This document shows positions 1 to 5,150 of a stretch of 5,150 bases of DNA, piece after piece. Under the pieces are notes generated by a model, which worked only from the letters and a program-made list of their open reading frames with translations, ran no database searches and was not told the origin of the DNA. The position numbers were made by a program, and so were the translations under genes. The number at the start of each line of letters is the position of its first letter. Position 1 is the stretch's first letter. Where the stretch lies: the NCBI GenBank assembly GCA_021199145.1, contig JAJQIP010000125.1:1-5150 (forward strand). The letters are read 5' to 3'. This DNA is from Porphyromonadaceae bacterium (lineage in GTDB: Bacteria > Bacteroidota > Bacteroidia > Bacteroidales > UBA11471).

Positions 1-1160
1 TTACAAAGGAGTATCGTTGCGAAGATGCCGTTGGCGAATTTATCCGCTCCTTCTCCGTCGAAGGGGATTTCTGCAACTACTGCGGACTCTATGGATATAC
101 CTCGTTCAATGCGGTGCGCTACTTCGAGAACATCCCCATAAAGGACAGTTACGACGACCACAACGATGCTCCCGACTTGCTCTATATCCTGTATAAATAC
201 ATCATCGTCTTCAACGATTTCAAGCACGAGATGATATTGCTCGAACTGTTGGCCGAAAATGAAGCCGGCTCCCTGGATAGGCTCGAGAAGAACATCAACT
301 CCCAGAACTATACCCTTTACGATTTTCATGCCGTCGGCCCTACCCGGAGTACGCTCACCGACGACGAACATCGGGAAAACATCCGGCGGGGCATTAACCA
401 TTGCCGACTGGGGGATGTCTTCCAGATAGTCCTTTCCCGCCGTTTCATCCAGGCCTATACAGGCGACGATTTCAAACTCTACCGGGCCTTGCGGAGCATC
501 AATCCCTCCCCCTACCTCTTCTATTTCGATTTCGGTGGATTCCGCATCTTCGGCTCGTCTCCCGAGACCCATTGCCGCATTGAGAATGGTCATGCCTACA
601 TCGACCCTATCGCCGGGACGACCCGCCGTACGGGCGACCAGGAAAAAGACGAAGCCCTTGCGGCCGCTTTGCGGGCCGACCCCAAAGAGAATGCCGAGCA
701 TGTGATGCTGGTGGACCTCGCCCGCAACGACCTGAGTCGAAACTGCCACAATGTAAAAGTGGACTTTTACAAGGATACGCAGTATTACAGCCACGTCATA
801 CACCTTGTCAGCCGAGTAAGCGGACAACTCGACAAAGGGGCCGACCCCATCAAGGCCTTCATCGACACCTTCCCGGCCGGAACGCTTTCCGGAGCACCCA
901 AGGTCCGTGCCATGCAACTCATCAGTGCGTACGAACCTCACTCTCGGGGTGCCTATGGCGGTTGTATCGGATTCATCGGACTGAACGGGAATCTGAACCA
1001 GGCTATCACCATCCGCACCTTTGTGAGCCGCAACAACGAGTTGTGGTTCCAGGCCGGAGGCGGCATTGTGGCGAAAAGCAATGTAGAGAACGAATTACAG
1101 GAAGTGAACAACAAACTCGGTGCCCTGAAAAAAGCCATCGAAATGGCCGAAAAACTTTAA
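1..1160 (+). CDS. trpE: Anthranilate synthase component I, 5'-truncated by window edge
   Basis: This is the chorismate-binding subunit of anthranilate synthase, which converts chorismate and ammonia (from TrpG glutamine hydrolysis) to anthranilate in the cytoplasm. The frame is open from base 3, giving 385 visible residues, so the gene begins upstream; a GTG at 114 is an internal Val codon, not the start. About 80 N-terminal residues, including the usual LLES-type feedback site, are probably missing. Visible motifs are DVFQIVLSRRF (414-446), NPSPYLFYF (501-527), PIAGTTRRTG (606-635), EHVMLVDLARND (696-731), HLVSRVSG (from 801), FPAGTLSGAPK (870-902) and GGGIVAKS (1056-1079). Glu at 696 and Glu at 1101 match the Mg2+ ligands of the family, and His at 801 matches the catalytic histidine. 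The related PabB and isochorismate synthases are less likely given the trp neighbours. The stop lies 4 nt before trpG. Confidence 0.97.
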   Translation, partial: TKEYRCEDAVGEFIRSFSVEGDFCNYCGLYGYTSFNAVRYFENIPIKDSYDDHNDAPDLLYILYKYIIVFNDFKHEMILLELLAENEAGSLDRLEKNINSQNYTLYDFHAVGPTRSTLTDDEHRENIRRGINHCRLGDVFQIVLSRRFIQAYTGDDFKLYRALRSINPSPYLFYFDFGGFRIFGSSPETHCRIENGHAYIDPIAGTTRRTGDQEKDEALAAALRADPKENAEHVMLVDLARNDLSRNCHNVKVDFYKDTQYYSHVIHLVSRVSGQLDKGADPIKAFIDTFPAGTLSGAPKVRAMQLISAYEPHSRGAYGGCIGFIGLNGNLNQAITIRTFVSRNNELWFQAGGGIVAKSNVENELQEVNNKLGALKKAIEMAEKL

Positions 1161-1164
1161 TCTT

Positions 1165-1734
1165 ATGCGTATGAAAACGGTTATCATAGACAATTACGAC
1201 TCATTTACCTATAACCTGAGACACAAGGTCGACGAATTGGGATTCGCTGTCGATGTGTTCCGCAACGACGCTTTCGACATCGACGACATAGCCCGCTACG
1301 ACAAAATCATCCTCTCACCGGGTCCCGGCATCCCGAAGGATGCCGGACTGATGCTCGAAGTCATCCGCCGCTATGCCGCCGTGAAACCCATATTGGGGGT
1401 CTGCTTGGGACACCAGGCCATCGGTGAGGCTTTCGGGGCCGGACTGGTCAGTTTGAGCGAAGTCTTTCACGGAGTGCAGACACCGGTCCGTCTGCTCGGC
1501 AACGACTATATCTTCGAGGGCTTGGAGCGGGAAATCCTTGTCGGCCGCTACCATTCATGGATTGTCGATACGGTAGGACTGCCCGACGAACTTGAGGTTA
1601 CGGCCTTGAGCCAGGAGGGGTTCATCATGGCTCTGCGCCATAAGAAATACGATGTGCACGGCATACAGTTCCACCCCGAATCCATCCTCACCCCACAAGG
1701 AAAAACCATTATCGCCAACTTTCTAAAAGCATAA
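1165..1734 (+). CDS. trpG: Anthranilate synthase component II (glutamine amidotransferase)
   Basis: This class I glutamine amidotransferase subunit hydrolyses glutamine and channels ammonia to TrpE. The 189-residue length is normal for a stand-alone TrpG, not fused to TrpD as in enteric bacteria. The N-terminus carries IIDNYDSFTYNL, followed by SPGPG (residues 51-55) and the nucleophile elbow GVCLGHQ with Cys80 (codon 1402-1404). YHSW is at 129-132, and QFHPES holds His170 and Glu172. The Cys-His-Glu triad is therefore complete. Two starts are possible: ATG at 1165 (MRMKTV...), 4 nt after the trpE stop, or ATG at 1171 (MKTV...), which is closer to the usual family N-terminus. No Shine-Dalgarno sequence decides between them. 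TrpG often also serves PabB for p-aminobenzoate synthesis; nothing here shows whether it does so in this organism. Confidence 0.96.
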   Translation: MRMKTVIIDNYDSFTYNLRHKVDELGFAVDVFRNDAFDIDDIARYDKIILSPGPGIPKDAGLMLEVIRRYAAVKPILGVCLGHQAIGEAFGAGLVSLSEVFHGVQTPVRLLGNDYIFEGLEREILVGRYHSWIVDTVGLPDELEVTALSQEGFIMALRHKKYDVHGIQFHPESILTPQGKTIIANFLKA

Positions 1735-1738
1735 CGTC

Positions 1739-2734
1739 ATGAAAGCTATTCTCAATCGTCTTTTCAACCACGAAATACTCTCTCAAGAAGAGTCCAGAAG
1801 TCTGTTACTCAACATTACTCGGGGACAGTACAACGAAGCGCAGATTGCTGCCCTGTTGGCGGTCTACAAAATGAGACCCATATCGGTGGACGAACTTATC
1901 GGTTTTCGGGAAGCGTTGCTCGAAAGCCGGATACGCATCGATTTGAGCGAATTTTCGCCCATAGATATTGTCGGGACAGGCGGAGACGGCAAAAACACCT
2001 TCAATATCTCCACCTGTGCCAGCTTTGTCGTGGCGGGAGCAGGCTACAAAGTGGCCAAACACGGTAACTACGGGGCCACCTCCGTAAGTGGGGCCAGCAA
2101 CGTCATCGAACAGCACGGCGTGAAATTCACCAACGAGGAGAGTCGGCTGCGTCGCTCCATCGAGGAGTGCAACATAGCCTATCTGCATGCGCCCCTTTTC
2201 AATCCGGCCATGAAGACGGTCGCCCCTATCCGGAAAGCCCTGCAGGTAAGTACGATATTCAACCTGCTCGGCCCGCTCGTCAATCCTGTACTGCCGCCGA
2301 ACCAACTGTTGGGAGTGGCCGATTTGGCGCAGATGCGCCTCTATGCGCAGACCTTCCAGGCCCTAGGAATGGAATTTGCCGTTGTGACCAGTCTCGACGG
2401 GTACGATGAAATATCGCTGACCACCGAATTCAAGGTGGTCATGAAACACTACGAACGCATCTACCGTCCGGAAGAGATAGGTATCACACCGGTATCTCCT
2501 CAAGAACTTGTGGGAGGAGAAACGCCGCAACAGGCCGCCCGCATCTTCGACAATGTGCTGGAGAATCGTTCCACCGAGGCACAAAAGGAGTGTGTCCTTT
2601 ACAACGCCGCTTTTGCCATCCAGGTTCTGGAGCCAGGCAAGGCTATCGAAGAGTGCGTCGCCATAGCCCGTGAATCGCTCGAAAGCGGAAAGGCCCTGGA
2701 AACGCTGAAAAAATTCATCACCCTCAACAACTGA
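1739..2734 (+). CDS. trpD: Anthranilate phosphoribosyltransferase
   Basis: This enzyme transfers the phosphoribosyl group of PRPP to anthranilate, giving N-(5'-phosphoribosyl)anthranilate. At 331 residues it has the usual single-domain length. The N-terminal helical region (about 1-70) precedes the PRPP loop GTGGDGKNTFNIST (79-92). KHGNYGATS follows at 107-115. LFNPAMKTVAPIRKAL (154-168) includes Arg165, equivalent to the anthranilate-contacting Arg164 of the Sulfolobus enzyme. NLLGPLVNP is at 175-183, and the Mg2+-binding pair Asp223-Glu224 lies in GYDEIS. Two positions differ from the usual consensus: Tyr111 replaces the common Arg after KHGN, and Asn155 replaces the common His of HPAMK. 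The ATG at 1739 is 4 nt after the trpG stop and lacks a Shine-Dalgarno sequence. Pyrimidine or thymidine phosphorylases share the fold but not these motifs. Confidence 0.96.
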   Translation: MKAILNRLFNHEILSQEESRSLLLNITRGQYNEAQIAALLAVYKMRPISVDELIGFREALLESRIRIDLSEFSPIDIVGTGGDGKNTFNISTCASFVVAGAGYKVAKHGNYGATSVSGASNVIEQHGVKFTNEESRLRRSIEECNIAYLHAPLFNPAMKTVAPIRKALQVSTIFNLLGPLVNPVLPPNQLLGVADLAQMRLYAQTFQALGMEFAVVTSLDGYDEISLTTEFKVVMKHYERIYRPEEIGITPVSPQELVGGETPQQAARIFDNVLENRSTEAQKECVLYNAAFAIQVLEPGKAIEECVAIARESLESGKALETLKKFITLNN

Positions 2735-2739
2735 TTTCC

Positions 2740-3528
2740 ATGAAGGATATTCTCGAAGAAATTGTTGCGGAGAAACGACGGGAGATAGAGCGACAGAAGC
2801 AGATTGTCAGCGAGGAGGTCTTGTGCGAAAACTGCACGGCGCAACGCCTCCACACAAGTATGCGCAAGGCGTTGACGGATTCGCCCTACGGCATCATTGC
2901 CGAGTTCAAGCGCAAATCTCCGTCGAAAGGATGGATTAAGCAAGCGGGGGAAATCCGTTTCATTCCTCCCGCTTACGAGGAAAACGGGGCGGCGGCCTTG
3001 TCGATACTGACCGATACCCCCTTCTTCGGTGGTTCGCTGCACGACATCGCCACGGTCAGACCGCTCACCCGTCTGCCCATCTTACGGAAAGACTTCATCA
3101 TCGACGAATACCAGCTTTACCAGGCCAAGCTCGTTGGAGCGGATGCCGTTTTGCTCATTGCGGCCGCCCTTCCGCTCGACAAGTGCCGGCAGTTGGTGGC
3201 TAAGGCGCACGAATTGGGAATGGAAGTGCTGTTGGAAATACACAGGGAAGAAGAGTTCGACTACATAAGCGGTGACATCGACATGATAGGCATAAACAAC
3301 CGCAACTTGGGAACCTTCCACACCGATGTGGAAAACTCCTTCCGGTTGGCCGGGAAACTCCCCGAGGGAGCCGTGAAGGTCTCGGAGAGCGGCATCTCCC
3401 GTCCGGAGACCATCAAAGCCTTGCGGGCGGTAGGATTCAACGGCTTTCTCATCGGAGAGACATTTATGCGGGAAGAAAATCCGGGGGAAGCCCTTCACCG
3501 ATTTATCCGTACCTTGGAATGCTCATAA
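2740..3528 (+). CDS. trpC: Indole-3-glycerol phosphate synthase
   Basis: This TIM-barrel enzyme decarboxylates and cyclises carboxyphenylamino-deoxyribulose phosphate to indole-3-glycerol phosphate. The 262-residue protein is monofunctional, not fused to TrpF as in E. coli. A charged N-terminal helix, ILEEIVAEKRREIE, precedes the barrel. Catalytic and binding residues seen are Glu55 and Lys57 in AEFKRKSPSKG, Lys117 in LRKDFI, Glu166 in EVLLEIH, Asn186 and Arg188 in GINNRNLGTF, and Glu216-Ser217 in VSESGIS. The C-terminal phosphate-binding segment FLIGETFMR (236-244) is also present. The full active-site set is intact. The ATG at 2740 comes 5 nt after the trpD stop with no Shine-Dalgarno sequence. 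The last codons overlap the trpF start by 10 nt, suggesting coupled translation. Confidence 0.97.
   Translation: MKDILEEIVAEKRREIERQKQIVSEEVLCENCTAQRLHTSMRKALTDSPYGIIAEFKRKSPSKGWIKQAGEIRFIPPAYEENGAAALSILTDTPFFGGSLHDIATVRPLTRLPILRKDFIIDEYQLYQAKLVGADAVLLIAAALPLDKCRQLVAKAHELGMEVLLEIHREEEFDYISGDIDMIGINNRNLGTFHTDVENSFRLAGKLPEGAVKVSESGISRPETIKALRAVGFNGFLIGETFMREENPGEALHRFIRTLECS
3519..3528 (+). other. 10-nt trpC/trpF coding overlap
   Basis: The trpF ATG (3519-3521) precedes the trpC stop TAA (3526-3528), so ten bases are read in two frames. It is the only overlap among the five junctions in view. No Shine-Dalgarno sequence lies upstream of this start, so terminating trpC ribosomes probably re-initiate locally. 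The arrangement places separate TrpC and TrpF next to each other where enteric bacteria have one fused protein. The coordinates are seen directly; the coupling is inferred. Confidence 0.85.
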
Positions 3529-4145
3529 AAGTATGTGGTATGCGTGAGCCGGACAACATTCGCGCCGTAGAGCAATGTCATATCGACTGGATGGGGTTCA
3601 TCTTTTACGGAAAATCGCCCCGTTTTGTCGCACGGCGACCCGCCTATCTGCCGGAGAGCGTCCGTCGCATAGGCGTATTTGTCGATGCGGAGGCTGGGGA
3701 GATTCGCTCCCGCATCGAGGAGTTCGGCTTGTACGGCATCCAGTTACACGGCCATGAATCGCCGGAGGTATGCCGGATGTTCCGCACGACGGGCATAACA
3801 GTCATCAAGGCCTTCTCTGTTCGTCCGGGGGAGGATTTCAAAGAGTGTGCCGCCTATGAATCTTGTTGCGACTACTTCCTCTTCGACACACCGGTACCGG
3901 GATACGGAGGGTCAGGCAAACCGTTCGACTGGAGTCTGCTTGACCGGTATCAAGGGTCTATTCCCTTCCTGCTCAGCGGCGGCATCGGTCCGGAAAGTCT
4001 CCCCGCTTTGTCGGCTTTGAAGCATCCCCGTTGGGCGGGTGTCGATCTCAACAGCCGTTTCGAGATATCCCCTGCCCGAAAAGAGGCGAAGAAGGTTCTT
4101 TCCTTTGTCACCGCTTTTCGTTCTTTAGATAAACCACACCATTAA
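3519..4145 (+). CDS. trpF: Phosphoribosylanthranilate isomerase
   Basis: This TIM-barrel enzyme performs the Amadori rearrangement of phosphoribosylanthranilate, supplying the substrate of TrpC. The 208-residue length is normal for free-standing TrpF. The general base Cys6 lies in KVCGM, and the general acid Asp123 lies in YFLFDT. Other family motifs are GFIFYGKSPRFV (26-37), GVFVD (52-56), GIQLHG (73-78), GGSGKPFDW (130-138), LLSGGIGPE (151-159) and VDLNSRFE (175-182). The last differs from the widespread DVSSGVE phosphate-site motif but looks like a Bacteroidota form. The ATG at 3519 lies inside trpC in another frame, and starting there gives the canonical MLIKVCGM N-terminus, so the 10-nt overlap is credible. 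The C-terminal tail is short and polar. Confidence 0.95.
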   Translation: MLIKVCGMREPDNIRAVEQCHIDWMGFIFYGKSPRFVARRPAYLPESVRRIGVFVDAEAGEIRSRIEEFGLYGIQLHGHESPEVCRMFRTTGITVIKAFSVRPGEDFKECAAYESCCDYFLFDTPVPGYGGSGKPFDWSLLDRYQGSIPFLLSGGIGPESLPALSALKHPRWAGVDLNSRFEISPARKEAKKVLSFVTAFRSLDKPHH

Positions 4146-4155
4146 ACTATATCAC

Positions 4156-4929
4156 ATGAATCGTATCAACCAACTATTTGAAAAGAAAAAGAGAAATATC
4201 CTCTCTATCTATTTTTGCGCAGGTCATCCGACACTCGACAGCACTTGCCAAATCATAAAAACCCTCGAAAAGAATCAGGTCGACATGGTCGAGATAGGCA
4301 TTCCCTTCAGCGACCCCATAGCCGACGGTCCCGTCATACAGAGTGCCGCCACATGCGCCCTTCGCAACGGCATGAGCTTGAAAAAACTCTTCTCCCAGTT
4401 GACGGATATCCGTCAGACGGTGCAGATTCCGCTTATCCTCATGGGTTATCTCAACCCCATCATGCAGTATGGATTCGACAAGTTCTGCCGTTCGTGTCGG
4501 GAGTGCGGCATCGACGGCCTCATCATTCCCGACCTGCCCTTCAAGGAATATATGGAGAATTACAAGGAGACGGCCGACCGCTACGATTTGAGAATGATTA
4601 TGCTCATCACCCCGGAGACGAGCGAGGAACGCATTCGCCTCATCGACGAACACACGAGCGGATTTATCTATATGGTCTCTTCGGCGGCCATTACGGGAGC
4701 TCAGAAGAGTTTCAACGAACAGAAGCAGGCCTACTTCCACCACATCGATTCCATGCAGTTGAAAATGCCTCGTATGGTAGGGTTCGGCATCTCCAACCGG
4801 CAGACCTTCGAGGCGGCCTGTGCCAATGCATCGGGGGCCATTATCGGAAGTAAATTCGTCTCCCTGTTAGGAGAATGTGGTAACTCCGACCAAGCTATCC
4901 ACCAACTGCTCGAAGCCCTGAAGTCATAA
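4156..4929 (+). CDS. trpA: Tryptophan synthase alpha subunit
   Basis: This subunit cleaves indole-3-glycerol phosphate to indole and glyceraldehyde 3-phosphate; indole then tunnels to TrpB in the alpha2beta2 complex. The 257 residues are slightly fewer than in E. coli (268), which is normal. Catalytic Glu46 and Asp57 lie in VEIGIPFSDPIADGPVIQ (45-62). MGYLNPIMQYG is at 96-106 and GLIIPDLP at 121-128. The mobile loop MVSSAAITGAQ (173-183) contains Thr180, equivalent to E. coli Thr183. The phosphate site is formed by VGFGIS (208-213) and IIGSKFV (229-235). An unusual trio of cysteines, CRSCREC, occupies 111-117. The ATG at 4156 follows a 10-nt AT-rich gap after trpF and has no Shine-Dalgarno sequence. 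It is the last gene of the operon, and a terminator begins 20 nt after its stop. The partner trpB is not in view. Confidence 0.97.
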   Translation: MNRINQLFEKKKRNILSIYFCAGHPTLDSTCQIIKTLEKNQVDMVEIGIPFSDPIADGPVIQSAATCALRNGMSLKKLFSQLTDIRQTVQIPLILMGYLNPIMQYGFDKFCRSCRECGIDGLIIPDLPFKEYMENYKETADRYDLRMIMLITPETSEERIRLIDEHTSGFIYMVSSAAITGAQKSFNEQKQAYFHHIDSMQLKMPRMVGFGISNRQTFEAACANASGAIIGSKFVSLLGECGNSDQAIHQLLEALKS

Positions 4930-4949
4930 CCGCACTGTTTTAAATGAAG

Positions 4950-4986
4950 AAGCCCCGTACCTTTTCGGTATGGGGCTTTTTTATTT
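4950..4986 (+). terminator. Rho-independent terminator after trpA
   Basis: A 12-bp inverted repeat pairs AAGCCCCGTACC (4950-4961) with GGTATGGGGCTT (4967-4978), with one G-U pair and a 5-base loop, TTTTC. The 3' arm runs into six Ts (4977-4982) and a further T-rich stretch. The structure lies 20 nt downstream of the trpA stop and marks the end of the operon transcript. The leading A's (AAGAAG before CCCC) could let it act weakly in the reverse direction too, but no opposing gene is visible. Confidence 0.93.
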
Positions 4987-5150
4987 ATCCTATGCCATTG
5001 CTCTTCGCAGGCTCACTAAATATTATAATAATTAAATGCAATTTTATATAGATATATTTATTTTGAACAATATTATCTGAAATTTTTTTGAATTATTAAA
5101 TAGCTACTTTATTAATATTATATATTGACCGGATTTTGAATATTAAATGT
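4987..5150. other. AT-rich intergenic region, no gene seen
   Basis: After the terminator there is no credible coding frame on either strand. Bases 5021-5130 contain only 14 G/C out of 110, in sharp contrast with the operon. The stretch is rich in short A/T runs, including a self-complementary TATTATAATA at 5021-5030. TTTG tetramers occur at 5062, 5087 and 5135, but none is followed at the proper distance by a good TAnnTTTG element, so I do not call a Bacteroides-type promoter. It may still be the 5' flank of a gene beyond the right edge. Confidence 0.6.

Noticed and set aside
114..116. GTG as the start of trpE
   Set aside because: The frame stays open to base 3 with sequence that reads as continuous TrpE (EDAVGEFIRSFSVEGDFCNYCGLYGY), and the protein would be too short. 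The GTG is an internal Val.
1805..2305. 166-residue open frame on the - strand inside trpD
   Set aside because: It is fully antisense to a gene with intact motifs and has no recognisable domain; it is a by-product of the GC-rich codon pattern.
4174..4743. 189-residue - strand frame and a 212-residue + strand frame (4215-4853) inside trpA
   Set aside because: Both lie within the clear trpA gene. The + strand frame is rich in Arg, His and Ser, typical of a shifted reading, and neither resembles a known protein.
5021..5030. Perfect palindrome TATTATAATA as an operator
   Set aside because: It lies in low-complexity A/T sequence where short palindromes are common, and no second copy or nearby promoter supports it.
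5087..5112. TTTG at 5087 with TACTTTAT at 5105 as a Bacteroides promoter
   Set aside because: The spacing is only 14 nt instead of about 19-21, and the second element has two mismatches to TAnnTTTG. It is expected by chance in such AT-rich DNA.
1..5150. A novel defence, mobile or CRISPR-type system
   Set aside because: Bases 3-4929 are accounted for by six standard trp genes with very short gaps. No direct-repeat array, transposase, integrase or unknown gene is present.

Overview
The window is a nearly complete tryptophan biosynthesis operon on the + strand, in the order trpE (5' end cut off by the window), trpG, trpD, trpC, trpF, trpA. It ends in a strong rho-independent terminator, followed by about 165 bases of very AT-rich non-coding DNA. 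The six proteins carry chorismate through to indole: TrpE/TrpG make anthranilate, TrpD adds phosphoribosyl from PRPP, TrpF isomerises the product, TrpC closes the indole ring, and TrpA releases indole for TrpB. trpB is not in the window. In Bacteroides-type operons it lies just upstream of trpE, so it probably lies off the left edge.

The likely source is a member of the Bacteroidota, probably a Bacteroidales gut-type organism. The reasons are the E-G-D-C-F-A order with separate trpC and trpF, the absence of Shine-Dalgarno sequences at all five visible starts, and protein signatures such as KHGNYGATS in TrpD and DLNSRFE in TrpF. The genus cannot be fixed from this sequence alone. The genes look moderately GC-rich, while bases 5021-5130 hold only 14 G/C in 110.

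The genes are tightly packed. Gaps are 4 nt (E-G), 4 nt (G-D), 5 nt (D-C), a 10-nt overlap (C-F) and 10 nt (F-A), which implies one transcript. No internal promoter or terminator was seen. Any attenuator, leader or operator would be upstream of the window.

I found no previously undescribed system. This is a well-known housekeeping pathway with intact catalytic residues. The points worth a second look are modest: substitutions in the anthranilate-binding region of TrpD, a CxxCxxC cluster in TrpA, very low tryptophan content across the operon, leaderless-looking coupled starts, and the sharp drop in GC after the terminator.
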